Source: a virus. Taken from it: a stretch of 46,184 nucleotides of DNA. The stretch spans positions 1 through 46,184 of IMG/VR virus record IMGVR_UViG_3300044632_001495; one strand, 5' to 3'. The position numbers were made by a program, and so were the translations under genes. Below the pieces are notes generated by a model. That model made no database searches, was not told the DNA's origin, and was given only the letters and a program-made list of their open reading frames with translations. Below are positions 1 through 9,240 of this stretch, in pieces (the stretch's first letter is position 1; the number at the start of each line of letters is the position of its first letter).

Positions 1-3000
1 GGGAGATTTAGTAATCCGCCATCTGCAAACCCTAATGATTTTCTTATTTTCTTAATAAGGTTTCTTAACTGTTTATCATTTTCTTTTCTTCTTTTTTCTT
101 TTATTTCGTTAGGACTTAATTTTAAGTCTTTAAACAAATCAGTTTTTAACTTATTTTTAAATTCATCAAAGTAACCAGGTAGATTTACTATCCCACCATC
201 TGCAAACTTTTGTGCATTTAATGCATCAAATGTTCCTACGCCATATTTTTTGACGGAATCTGCTTTAATTACATATTCACCATTTGAAAGATATGCAGGA
301 ATAGAATCAGATGTTCCAGTTCCTGGACCCTTTACTCCGCCTGTGCTTCCTTCTCCGTAATGTCTTATGTATCCTCCAACTGCTTTTTTAATTGGAGAAA
401 CATCCTTTTTCGTTAAATCATTTAATTTCTTTTCTGCAGCAGTAACTTTGGCATTAGCATTTAATGCTGAAATTCTATTTTCTAGAGCTGTTATTTTTTT
501 ATTAAGAGCTAATGAGTCTGTCTCTTTATTAAATTGTGTAGCTTCAAATGATTTTTGTTGCTCAATAATACTTGCACCAATATAATCTCCAGAGATTTTT
601 GCTTGTGTTGCATCTTTGGATAGCTGCATTAGTTTTTGCTGATATTCGTATTGACGTTTTAATCCATCGTTTGCTTCATCTATAAGGTCACGTTTTGTTT
701 TTAATCCATCAAGTTCTTTTTGTAGTCTTGCAATTGTAAGTTTTGCTTGAGCAGAAAGAGCAGCTCCGTCTGGGCTAGGGTTTCTAGCATCTAGATCTGT
801 TTGGTCTATCTCATCAGTTGCTTTTTTTATAGAGGTAAGATAACGATTATACCTTTTTGCAAGTTGGTTTTCGCCTCTTCTGCGAGTCATATAGTCATCA
901 GATCCTAGGGCTTTAAATATTGGGTTATCTTTGTCCAAGATTCCAGAACTAAGCAAAGCTAGACCCATCATCTGTTCCTTTGCACTTTTTAAGACCGATA
1001 GAAGTGCTCCTGAACCTTTTCCAAGTGATTCAAATACCCTGGTAAGAACAAGCTTTTTATTGGCTGCATTAAGACTGTCTGTCATTGATATAACACCGTA
1101 AAGACTACCTGTGTATGTTTCTGAATTAATAAGTCCTAGACTAAACATTCCTGCAGAAGATTTTGCCGTTTCAGACATAAAAGCTGTTATTGCATTAAGA
1201 GATTTTTCTGTTTCAGCAGTAAACTGTTTAAGTTTTGGCTGTCTTCCAAGCATTTGGTCTATAGCACCACTTATAAATTTTTGAAATCCAGTTGGCTTAA
1301 TCTTTGATGATTTAGTAAAGTTTGCAAATATTAAAGCTATTTGTCCTTGCAACTTTTTAATTGATTCTGGTGAAAGGTTTAAAGACTTAACATCAATCAC
1401 TACATCTGTTTTACCTGATTCTTCACGCAGTGCATCAATTATTGTTTGAACCTGCTCAGTTGCAAACCCTTGCGCTTTAAGGTTTAATGCTAAAGAAGAA
1501 AATACTATCTGTGCTTCTTCTGCTGTTGCTGTAGACAAAGTTTTTATTGTATTTTTAAACTGTGATTTAAATCCACTATCTAGCTTTAATGATTCTCTTT
1601 GTGATCTTACCTGCGGAGCAACAATTTCACTTCCTGGTTTTAGATCAAATGGAAGCTTAGATGGTACAACACTAAAAAAATCTCCCAAAGTTTTTACTTG
1701 GTTAGTTGTTGTTTTAATGGCATCTGATAGTCCATTGATCTGTTTGATTTCACGATCTCTAACAGAGTTTAGTGTTTGGAAAACACCCACCGTTATTCCT
1801 ACTGATGCAAAAAGTCTACCTGCTATTCCTACAAACCGTGATAAAAATTTGGCTGCAATCTTTATTCTTGCACCAAAGCCTGAAACTCCAATAAATAATT
1901 CCTTAAAGCTTGCTGCTCCCATTGCACCTGCAACTGTATTTGCTCTAGTTGCTATTTTTTGTAATAACATCTCTTGTGTTAATAACTGAGTTACTGTTTG
2001 TAGTCCAAATAGTGCACCAGATACACCAAAGATTATTGATGAAACTTTTCCTAATGATCCACCAAACATTTGTGCTACACCAGACAAACCCATTAGAGCA
2101 AAAGATCCACTTTGTAGAGCACCGTTGAATTTACCCATTCTTGCCATTGAAGCTTGACGTGCTGCTGTTTCTTTTTGTGCTGCTAATGTAAGTGCTTCTT
2201 GTTGTTGTATTTGCTGTTGGGCTGCCTTTTTCGCTGCTTCAGCACGTTGTGCAGCCATCTTTGCTTCTGTTTCTCTAAGAACTGCTGCTGGAACATCTGA
2301 TGGTCCTTGAGGTCTATATGCAGCACCAGGTCTACGTGTTCTTGGGGAGCCAGCCATTACCATGTTGTCTATGTTTGGAGCACCTACAGGTCTTGTTGCA
2401 ACTCTTCTTACTCTCTTGGTTGCTCCAGCTACCGCTCCATCTGCAAGATTTTGTCCAGAACGAGCAACGTCATCTTGTCTATTTGCCATTCCAACTTCAA
2501 GGCCACGAGCAATATCTTCTCCAATTGGAATTGTTTTCTTTGATGGAGATGCTGTTCCTGCACCCTTTGCGGTTGCGTCTACTGCTTTCTGTGCTGTTAA
2601 TTCTGCATCTCTTTGAATTCTTTCCATAATAAGATTATGGGTACGTCTATAGTTTGCTCCACTTCTTGCAGAAGATCCTGGTGCTCCAGTTAAGTCAATT
2701 TTTCTTTCATACTGTGGTGAGTTTGCAAAAGGTTGAGGAGCTGATGATTGAGATGCAAGAGCCAGAGCCTGACTTTCTTCAAGCATTGCCTGTCTACCTA
2801 GAATATCTTTTTTACGTAATGGAGTTCCTTTAACTCTAACCATTGTAGATGCTGGTTTACCACTTGCTCCACGAACCAATATTGATTCACGTGAAGTTCC
2901 TTCATTGACTATTAACTCTGGTCTTTCTGCCTTAACTTTATCTACAAATCTAGTAGAGAGATTTACTCTAAGTTCATCAACTTTAGCCTCTGCTCTATCA

Positions 3001-5681
3001 AGTGCTTTTCTTAACTTTGAAGTTGCTGGCAATGCTAATCTTAATTCTTTTTCTAATCTTTGATATTGTTCTCCAGTAAGAGTCTTATCTTTGGTTAAGT
3101 TTGCTTCTTTGATTACTGCTTCTTTTAATGATGCATGATACTGAGGTAGTTCATCTGCAACTTCTTCTAGGCTTGATCCACCATCTATAAGTGCAGGAAT
3201 AAACATGCCAGGACCAAAATGGTCAAAGTCATCCAAGAAAGTTTGAACTGGTACCATTGATGTACCTGCTCCAATTGCGTCATTTAGTGTCTTGGATTGC
3301 TGAGTTGCAAGACCTGTGTAGGCATTTACAGTTTCTTGTCCACCACCCAAGTCTTTAAGATCCTGTAACTTATAAATATCTGCTTGTCTTGCTCTTCTTA
3401 GCTCTTCTGGTAGTGCTAAAAGCTCAGCCAAGACAGCATCAACAGTTGATTTAATTCTTAATGTTATGTGTCCCCACACTGCTGGTGCATTATCTGGTCC
3501 TATTGCATCTGCTCCGTATTTACCTAAGCTATACCCTGGAATATTTCCAGCAATCATGCCGTTAATTAATGGAGCATACTTCTTTGCCATTGCTGCAGGA
3601 ATTACTGCTTCTCCTGGGCTAAGCATTGCTGGAACTATATCTCCAGCTCCCTTTGGACCAGGAACAGAAACAACACCTGATGCATACTTCTTTCTTGTTG
3701 GTGGAGTAACCATCATGCCAGGGTTTAGAGATGCAAACTTTGCTCCTGCTACTGTTGCTGCTGTATAAGATGCTATAAGCTTCTGGAGGGCCTCTGCCTC
3801 TACTGTAAACTGTTGGGTAAGGTTTGCATGTGCCTGATTAAGTGAATGGGCTGCAGCAGCTGCATCTATCTGCTCCATGGTCATGTACTGTGTTTGTTCA
3901 CCTAGATTTTGTGACTGCCCCGTTAATCTTTGATACCCCATGCGTAGTGTTAAAAATAGTTTAATAATATTTGCAACACCGTTAGCAAGCAAACCAAATG
4001 TCATTAGGAGAACAGGCCCAAGGCCACCAATGACTGTGACCATTAAAGTTATAGCTTTTTTAGTTCCATCAGAAAGATTACCAAACTTTTCTGCAATGCC
4101 ACCAATAAAATCAATAATTGGAGTTACTGCTTTTAGAAAAGCCTCTCCAACTGGAACAAGTGCAAACTTTAAATCTTCAACAGATTTTTTAAATTTATTC
4201 ATTGCAGAGTCTGCGGTCTTGCCTAATTCTTGTTCTGATAGATTTGCTAGGTCTTCTACTGAAGATGTAGCAAGTTTAAGTACACGAGATGCTTGTGTTC
4301 CATCTCTTGTTACGTTTGCAAATAGTGCAGATAAACGAGCAAACTGAAACTTTCCAAACATTTGTTCAATTGCTCTTGCTCTTTCAAGAGGTGCAAGTGT
4401 GTCAAGAGCTTTAGCAAAACCAATAACTGTTCCTCTGATGTCTCCACTGTTATTATTAACAATTGCATTAATGTCAATTCCCAAACCTTGAAGCATATCC
4501 CTTGCTCTTGTGCTTGGATTAATTAATGATGCAAGACCAGACTTGAGAGCGTTAGCTCCTTCGGATGCATTAATTCCACCTTCCTTCATTGCTGTAAGGA
4601 AGAAGGCTAAATCTTTTACATCTCCACCAAGTTGCTTAATGACTGGTGCAACTTTTGGAATTGCAATAGTAACGTCATCTAGGGATACAACAGTTTGGTT
4701 TTCAACTGCGTTAAGAAAGTCAATACTTTCAGCCAGTTCTTCGCTTGAAATCTTAAATGCATTTTGAAGAGCAATAGTTGTTTCAAGCGCCTGCTGGTTA
4801 TCAATTTGACCAAGTACGGAAAGTCTTGTTGCTTGTGCTGTTTGACGTTGTAGGTCTAATCCCTGAAAGCCTGCAGCTGCAGCATCTGCTGCGAGTCCAA
4901 CAGTATCCGAAACTGCAACTCCATATTTTGTAAACTCTCTTGCCAGCGCTTGTATATTTTCAAGTGCTTGCTGTGTTTCTTCTTGTGGTGTAAATAAATC
5001 TCCGTAAACCTTTTTAAACTTAAGGGCTTGTGCTTCCATCTCCATAAATGATTTTGATGCAGCAGCTCCTGCTGCCATAAGTGGCAATGTAAATCCAACC
5101 ATAAGTTGGCGACCAGCCCACTGTGTATTTTTACCAAAGTTTAGAAGATTGGTAGATCCTTGTCTCATTAACTGATTAAATAATGCTTGCCTCTGTGCCG
5201 TTAGCTGTAGCTGTGTTGAATAATTGTCTAAGTCCAATTGATTAGGAATAATAGCAATAGCCTTCATTGCTCCAGTGGCATCTCTGCCCATCTTAATGTA
5301 TTGTGTTTGTAGCTTCTTTACACGATCTTCTGCTACCTTGCCAATTGTGTCATACTCTGATTTAAATAAGCGACCAAATGTTTTTGTAGATGCCCCAGCA
5401 TATCGGAAATATTCTCGCATTGAGAATTTATTCTTCTCAAGAGAATTTGTAAAGGACTCAGAGGTTGTTCTTACAGTGCGGAGTTCTGCAGAGAAAGCTC
5501 CAATAGAATTTACGCTATTAAGAAAATTTCTCTGCAGATCCCTCTGTGCAAGAGCTGCTGCTTCACTAGACTTAGAAATTGAAGAGTGAAACTGTGATAT
5601 CTGGCGTTGTAGGCTTTTTAGTTGAGCCAATGCTGCAGACGTATCAATATTTACGCCAATATTAGCATTTACATCAGCCAT
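1..5681 (-). CDS. Tail tape measure protein (C-terminus beyond the window)
   Basis: An open frame of about 1,890 codons starts at 5681 (ATG behind AAGAGGTG) and runs off the left edge. Its length and its place after the tail chaperones identify the tape measure, which sets tail length and is threaded through the tail tube. A TP901-like core is visible near residues 330-420 (the phrase LKSGLASLINPS is typical), followed by hydrophobic helices near 530-570. Two copies of the tape-measure phrase S-x-GE-x-VI occur, near residues 680 and 1,790, with Gly-rich FADGG segments at the end of the visible part. Long Ala/Gln/Lys helices fill the rest. No lysozyme or peptidase motif was seen in the visible part. 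Several short open frames inside it are shadows. Confidence 0.95.
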   Translation of the reverse strand, partial: MADVNANIGVNIDTSAALAQLKSLQRQISQFHSSISKSSEAAALAQRDLQRNFLNSVNSIGAFSAELRTVRTTSESFTNSLEKNKFSMREYFRYAGASTKTFGRLFKSEYDTIGKVAEDRVKKLQTQYIKMGRDATGAMKAIAIIPNQLDLDNYSTQLQLTAQRQALFNQLMRQGSTNLLNFGKNTQWAGRQLMVGFTLPLMAAGAAASKSFMEMEAQALKFKKVYGDLFTPQEETQQALENIQALAREFTKYGVAVSDTVGLAADAAAAGFQGLDLQRQTAQATRLSVLGQIDNQQALETTIALQNAFKISSEELAESIDFLNAVENQTVVSLDDVTIAIPKVAPVIKQLGGDVKDLAFFLTAMKEGGINASEGANALKSGLASLINPSTRARDMLQGLGIDINAIVNNNSGDIRGTVIGFAKALDTLAPLERARAIEQMFGKFQFARLSALFANVTRDGTQASRVLKLATSSVEDLANLSEQELGKTADSAMNKFKKSVEDLKFALVPVGEAFLKAVTPIIDFIGGIAEKFGNLSDGTKKAITLMVTVIGGLGPVLLMTFGLLANGVANIIKLFLTLRMGYQRLTGQSQNLGEQTQYMTMEQIDAAAAAHSLNQAHANLTQQFTVEAEALQKLIASYTAATVAGAKFASLNPGMMVTPPTRKKYASGVVSVPGPKGAGDIVPAMLSPGEAVIPAAMAKKYAPLINGMIAGNIPGYSLGKYGADAIGPDNAPAVWGHITLRIKSTVDAVLAELLALPEELRRARQADIYKLQDLKDLGGGQETVNAYTGLATQQSKTLNDAIGAGTSMVPVQTFLDDFDHFGPGMFIPALIDGGSSLEEVADELPQYHASLKEAVIKEANLTKDKTLTGEQYQRLEKELRLALPATSKLRKALDRAEAKVDELRVNLSTRFVDKVKAERPELIVNEGTSRESILVRGASGKPASTMVRVKGTPLRKKDILGRQAMLEESQALALASQSSAPQPFANSPQYERKIDLTGAPGSSARSGANYRRTHNLIMERIQRDAELTAQKAVDATAKGAGTASPSKKTIPIGEDIARGLEVGMANRQDDVARSGQNLADGAVAGATKRVRRVATRPVGAPNIDNMVMAGSPRTRRPGAAYRPQGPSDVPAAVLRETEAKMAAQRAEAAKKAAQQQIQQQEALTLAAQKETAARQASMARMGKFNGALQSGSFALMGLSGVAQMFGGSLGKVSSIIFGVSGALFGLQTVTQLLTQEMLLQKIATRANTVAGAMGAASFKELFIGVSGFGARIKIAAKFLSRFVGIAGRLFASVGITVGVFQTLNSVRDREIKQINGLSDAIKTTTNQVKTLGDFFSVVPSKLPFDLKPGSEIVAPQVRSQRESLKLDSGFKSQFKNTIKTLSTATAEEAQIVFSSLALNLKAQGFATEQVQTIIDALREESGKTDVVIDVKSLNLSPESIKKLQGQIALIFANFTKSSKIKPTGFQKFISGAIDQMLGRQPKLKQFTAETEKSLNAITAFMSETAKSSAGMFSLGLINSETYTGSLYGVISMTDSLNAANKKLVLTRVFESLGKGSGALLSVLKSAKEQMMGLALLSSGILDKDNPIFKALGSDDYMTRRRGENQLAKRYNRYLTSIKKATDEIDQTDLDARNPSPDGAALSAQAKLTIARLQKELDGLKTKRDLIDEANDGLKRQYEYQQKLMQLSKDATQAKISGDYIGASIIEQQKSFEATQFNKETDSLALNKKITALENRISALNANAKVTAAEKKLNDLTKKDVSPIKKAVGGYIRHYGEGSTGGVKGPGTGTSDSIPAYLSNGEYVIKADSVKKYGVGTFDALNAQKFADGGIVNLPGYFDEFKNKLKTDLFKDLKLSPNEIKEKRRKENDKQLRNLIKKIRKSLGFADGGLLNL

Positions 5682-5706
5682 GTATCACCTCTTTTAAGTT
5701 TTATCT

Positions 5707-6021
5707 TTAGCCAAGAATATCGTTTACAGAACCAAGCTCAATACCTGATGCTGCTTCAACAATCTTGTAGACAGTTGGAAGATCAAGAATTTCTTCTAGA
5801 GCTCCCAAGTCTTTAGCCAGTTCTGGCTTATACTGCTCCATAGCAATCTGTACGCATTCAAGTAGAAGAGTCATTGACTTTTCATTGTTGTCTGCCACCG
5901 CTGCCACACCTTCAAACTTCTTCATAAATGGGCGAAGTAGAGAAATCTTAAGAGGTCTAACCTCAATCTCTGTCCCATCAATAAGTGTAAGTTTGTTACC
6001 CTCATGTACTTTTGTTGCCAT
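5707..6021 (-). CDS. Tail assembly chaperone, short form (G-like)
   Basis: A 104-aa protein with a strong AGGAGG site. It aligns along its whole length with the N-terminal 100 residues of the upstream 236-aa chaperone: both have MAT-x-V, DGTE-x-E, PLKI, LR-x-FM, LL-x-ECV-x-IAM-x-QY and DLP-x-x-Y. It lies directly before the tape measure gene, where phages keep the chaperone that coats the tape measure during tail assembly. In most siphoviruses the short and long forms come from one gene by programmed frameshifting; here the short form is a separate diverged gene. The paralogy is seen; the chaperone role is inferred from position and similarity. Confidence 0.8.
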   Translation of the reverse strand: MATKVHEGNKLTLIDGTEIEVRPLKISLLRPFMKKFEGVAAVADNNEKSMTLLLECVQIAMEQYKPELAKDLGALEEILDLPTVYKIVEAASGIELGSVNDILG

Positions 6022-6047
6022 TTTTCCTCCTATATAGGCTTAGTCAA

Positions 6048-6758
6048 TTATAGCATAACCGCAGGGTCACGGAAGTCTTCATAGTCAAGTCCCAGACCTA
6101 TTCCAAACCCTGCCTTTGTTGCATTAACACCCTGCAAGGCAAGTACATCATCGCTGTCAGATGTGGCTCCACCACTAAATACTCTAGCCTTCATGTCTTC
6201 CCATTCTTTTTGTCCCCTATCACTGCCATTTTCTGCATCCAGATCAACGCCTTGTATTGCTGCTAAAAATTTCTTTTCTTCATAATCTAGCTCTCTTTTA
6301 CTTGCCAATGTTGCTAATAGCTCTGGCATGGATAAAGATAATTCTAGTTCATGATAGTCTTTCCATATACCCAGCAAAAATACTTCTGATTCTAACTTTG
6401 CTAAATCTAATGTATCCCAGGTAACACCACTATCATTTGCTTGAGATTTTACAGACTCTTCCGAACTAGCCTTTATTTTTATTCCACCTGCGATATCAAG
6501 AGTTTCATATATATTTGGTAGATCAATATTGTCTTCAATATCTTCCACACTTCTAGATATGCGTGGGCAATATTGTTTCATGGCTATTCTTACACATTCA
6601 ACCAAAAGACCAATAGCTTCATCATCATTGTTTGCTTTTTGAACAACCTGAAAAGCATCCATAAACTCACGAAGGTACTTAATTTTTAAAGGCATAGCCT
6701 CTAATTCAGTTCCATCGGTGAGCATAATTATTTTATTATTATAAACAGTTGTAGCCAT
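6048..6758 (-). CDS. Tail assembly chaperone, long form (GT-like)
   Basis: A 236-aa protein. Residues 1-100 form the G-like domain shared with the next gene. The rest carries the actinophage chaperone extension: a D-x-LDLA-x-LESEVFLLG-x-W helix, SLSMPELL, KRELDYEEKKF and AAIQGVDLD. It is therefore made as an uninterrupted G+T-type protein. The frame can be opened at a GTG (6776), but ATG 6758 is preferred because an extended -10 (TGATAAAAT) ends 8 nt before it and neither start has a Shine-Dalgarno. A terminator sits just upstream, so this start may be a new transcription point after the major tail gene. Confidence 0.8.
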   Translation of the reverse strand: MATTVYNNKIIMLTDGTELEAMPLKIKYLREFMDAFQVVQKANNDDEAIGLLVECVRIAMKQYCPRISRSVEDIEDNIDLPNIYETLDIAGGIKIKASSEESVKSQANDSGVTWDTLDLAKLESEVFLLGIWKDYHELELSLSMPELLATLASKRELDYEEKKFLAAIQGVDLDAENGSDRGQKEWEDMKARVFSGGATSDSDDVLALQGVNATKAGFGIGLGLDYEDFRDPAVML

Positions 6759-6766
6759 ATGATTCA

Positions 6767-6775
6767 ATTTTATCA
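6767..6775 (-). promoter_or_regulatory. Extended -10 before the long tail chaperone
   Basis: TGATAAAAT ends 8 nt before ATG 6758, just after the terminator at 6792-6811. A transcript from here would be essentially leaderless. Confidence 0.45.
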
Positions 6776-6791
6776 CATAGAAACAACAAAA

Positions 6792-6811
6792 CCCACTACT
6801 TTTGTAGTGGG
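6792..6811 (-). terminator. Terminator after major tail protein
   Basis: Perfect 8-bp stem (CCCACTAC/GTAGTGGG) with an AAAA loop, followed on the minus strand by TTTTGTTGTTT. It separates the highly expressed tail tube gene from the chaperones. Confidence 0.85.
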
Positions 6812-6835
6812 CTCAGTCGTATAATTTGTATTAAA

Positions 6836-7474
6836 TTATGATGCTGGTGTCCAGGTGCGATCTACGATCTTACCATATGAACCAGATACGTCCTCTGGGA
6901 GTAGACGGAATGAAACTTCAAACATTGAAGCCTCATCACGCTTTGCAGATACTGTAACATTTTCAATTGAAAGTGCACGGTATGCTGTGTAAACACGCTC
7001 TACTGTTGCTGAATCTACGCAATCGCCTGTTCCTGGGCCTACTGCAACGATACCACGCTCAACTGGACATTCTCCAATGTCTCCAGCAGAAAGATCAAGT
7101 GCACGGCCATTTGAAGATGACTTTGTTCCTGATAGCTTTGAATCGCTGTAAGCAAGTGCAAGAAGAAGGTTCTCTAGTGTTGCTTCAGCAAATGCTGTTG
7201 CAAGAGAAACCTGCATGCCCTGCTTGTAAAGCTTTGCAACGTCAAGAATCTGATCAACCTGTACTTCACCGAAGTCAGGCTGGAACTGCAATTCAAGACC
7301 GTTCATTGTATAACCAACGTTTGTATAATCAGTATCATTAGTGAGTGTGTCTCTGAAAGTCTTTGAAGACTCAAAGGCAGTTAATGATTCTGCATCCAAA
7401 GTTGTGTCAGCAACGAAAATTGCTGCTGCACCAACGATAATGTTGGTTGATGTACCACGACTATAATTAGCCAT
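6836..7474 (-). CDS. Major tail protein
   Basis: A 212-aa tail tube subunit. Evidence is its position between the tail terminator candidate and the chaperones, its length, its compact beta-rich composition with a MANYSRGTSTNI start, and its own promoter, long leader and terminator, as expected for a very abundant protein. The start at 7474 has AGAGGTG eight bases upstream. No extra C-terminal Ig-like domain is visible; the protein ends soon after a conserved LLPEDVSGSYGKIVDR region. Identification is by context and resemblance to actinophage tail tubes. Confidence 0.8.
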   Translation of the reverse strand: MANYSRGTSTNIIVGAAAIFVADTTLDAESLTAFESSKTFRDTLTNDTDYTNVGYTMNGLELQFQPDFGEVQVDQILDVAKLYKQGMQVSLATAFAEATLENLLLALAYSDSKLSGTKSSSNGRALDLSAGDIGECPVERGIVAVGPGTGDCVDSATVERVYTAYRALSIENVTVSAKRDEASMFEVSFRLLPEDVSGSYGKIVDRTWTPAS

Positions 7475-7535
7475 TTATTCACCTCTTTTTCTAAATAGGG
7501 ATATTAAGTTGTTTGGCGTTTGTTTCCTCAAAAAT

Positions 7536-7544
7536 AGTATATCA
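7536..7544 (-). promoter_or_regulatory. Promoter of major tail protein (extended -10)
   Basis: TGATATACT on the minus strand, about 60 nt before ATG 7474. Unlike most late promoters here it drives a transcript with a leader and a good Shine-Dalgarno. Confidence 0.55.
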
Positions 7545-7551
7545 TCATTTT

Positions 7552-8091
7552 TTAGGTGTATAATGAGGTCTTTGTATGATAGTCATACTCAACAATAATC
7601 TTATTTCTATAGTTGAACTTGACCGATCCTAGCTCAATAATGTCTCTGGTCTCATCAACCTGAAAGACCCTAAAACCATGAAAAAATACATTGTGATTTA
7701 AAGTACCTAGTTTTTCTGGGTTTTCAATTAGCCACTGATTTACGTCTTGGCCTGCTGCATCTTGTCTGTCTAAAGCCTCTATGATTACTCTTGATATGTC
7801 AAAACCCTTTTCATCACTAAGTGCATGAATGGTATAAACAAGCTGTTCTCTTTTATGTCTGTAAAATGAATTTGGCTTATATCTTACTAGCCTATCGTAT
7901 ACTACTAAAAATGGGTATGGCTCTGGGTTAAGCTCATCAAATAGATCATCAATGCTTGTTGACTGCACTGGGATAAATGGCTCAAAATTTTCTCCTACTG
8001 GGTTATATAGTTCATGAAGCTCTAGCTGAGCAAGTAGGTATTTATTTATAAGTGTTGGTGGAAACCCTGTCGTTTCTTTTACTGTAGCCAT
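7552..8091 (-). CDS. Probable tail terminator protein
   Basis: A 179-aa protein directly upstream of the major tail protein, the usual place of the tail terminator (gpU-like), the ring that ends tail tube polymerisation. The sequence is an alpha/beta protein without recognisable catalytic motifs. The central stretch PYPFLVVYDRLV and the closing VKFNYRNKIIVEYDYHT fit the strand-rich fold of this class. There is no Shine-Dalgarno; a possible -10 (TAGAAT) ends 6 nt before the start inside the previous gene. The assignment is by synteny. Confidence 0.55.
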   Translation of the reverse strand: MATVKETTGFPPTLINKYLLAQLELHELYNPVGENFEPFIPVQSTSIDDLFDELNPEPYPFLVVYDRLVRYKPNSFYRHKREQLVYTIHALSDEKGFDISRVIIEALDRQDAAGQDVNQWLIENPEKLGTLNHNVFFHGFRVFQVDETRDIIELGSVKFNYRNKIIVEYDYHTKTSLYT

Positions 8092-8095
8092 AGTC

Positions 8096-8773
8096 TTATT
8101 CTACACCAATCTGTGCATTAGCAATCCATTTAAATCCCGTTGAAACTCCAACTGTCTTACCACCTACTGATCCTGCTCTAAAATTTTTCTTGTATATTAC
8201 TGGCCTTTTAATGTATGCATATAATCCAGAAGACTTTAGAAACGATTGCTTAAAGTAAATTCCAAAAAACTCATCAACAATTTTTTCAAAAGATCCAGCC
8301 ACTTCATCTCCACCAGGGTTGTCTACAGTTACTTCCTGAGAGGTAAATACTGTTTCGCCATCTATTTTAAAGGCAAGAACCTTAGCTTTTTTAGGAGATA
8401 TTTTTACTGGAACTCCTTCTTCCATTATTTTTGCTTTATTATAAAAAGGAACAGATGCTCCATTAGATAGGGTTGTTGACTGTTTAAAGCTTGACTTAAA
8501 GGAAAGTCCTAGATTGCTAATTGTATAATCAAAATCATAGAGTCTAGAATTTGGACTTCCAGTCTTATACCATTCATATATATGATGTAATGCTTTTGGG
8601 TTTGATCTTGCCGATGAGTCTACGTACTGCTTTAATACATTTACTACTTCTAGTCCCATGTTATTTAAAAATATAGTTTTGCCTTTATTAGCACCATCTA
8701 AAAATCCAATAGAATAATTTGTTATATTAAGAAGTTGTTTTTCTAAACTTTTCGTATTAACTGATACTCTCAT
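8096..8773 (-). CDS. Probable neck/tail-completion protein (HK97 gp10-like)
   Basis: A 225-aa protein whose ATG overlaps the stop of the previous gene (TAATG). An N-terminal helix with many Asn, Lys and Leu is followed by basic, aromatic-rich sequence ending in K-x-FRAGSVGG. Proteins in this slot, between the head-closure protein and the tail terminator, usually complete the neck. No motif proves the assignment. Confidence 0.45.
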   Translation of the reverse strand: MRVSVNTKSLEKQLLNITNYSIGFLDGANKGKTIFLNNMGLEVVNVLKQYVDSSARSNPKALHHIYEWYKTGSPNSRLYDFDYTISNLGLSFKSSFKQSTTLSNGASVPFYNKAKIMEEGVPVKISPKKAKVLAFKIDGETVFTSQEVTVDNPGGDEVAGSFEKIVDEFFGIYFKQSFLKSSGLYAYIKRPVIYKKNFRAGSVGGKTVGVSTGFKWIANAQIGVE

Positions 8774-9240
8774 TACTCACCAACTGTCTGGTTTTCTGAT
8801 CTACGCAACATTAAATTATAATACTCAATTGATTGAAGGCCACCTACGAACGGCTCAAAAGAAGAAATTTCATATATTGTTCCTCTTCCAGTACGTGGTC
8901 CTGCTGTTTCTCTATAAACAATATTATCTCCAGGAAGTCGTATATTTGTTATCAATATATTAGTTATTGAATTATTTTCATTATTTGAGGATATGCGGAT
9001 GTCTGATCTGGATCTTCCAGTTAGTCTTCCTTCATATTGCAAAAATACTGCTGGTGTCATTTCTTCTTTTATACGACTGCTAATTGATTCTATGTTGCAT
9101 ACAACTGTTCTGTCAAATATCCATTCTTTTACTGCCTTGCCATATTCACTTTGTTTTATGATTGCATAATAAACATCAGCAAGCATCGGATACATAAAGT
9201 CTGTTGTCTCGCATGGGTTGGAATATGCCCCATACATCAT
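8773..9240 (-). CDS. Probable head-closure (stopper) protein
   Basis: A 155-aa protein overlapping both neighbours by a few bases, so it is translationally coupled. It is largely predicted beta (runs such as NSITNILITNIRL). Its position third after the capsid-side connector suggests the stopper that seals the capsid before tail joining. Function is inferred from gene order only. Confidence 0.45.
   Translation of the reverse strand: MMYGAYSNPCETTDFMYPMLADVYYAIIKQSEYGKAVKEWIFDRTVVCNIESISSRIKEEMTPAVFLQYEGRLTGRSRSDIRISSNNENNSITNILITNIRLPGDNIVYRETAGPRTGRGTIYEISSFEPFVGGLQSIEYYNLMLRRSENQTVGE

Noticed and set aside
4856-5137. Open frames inside the tape measure region (both strands), such as 4856-5137 and 2300-2629
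   Set aside because: They are shadows of the long minus-strand tape measure frame, without ribosome sites.
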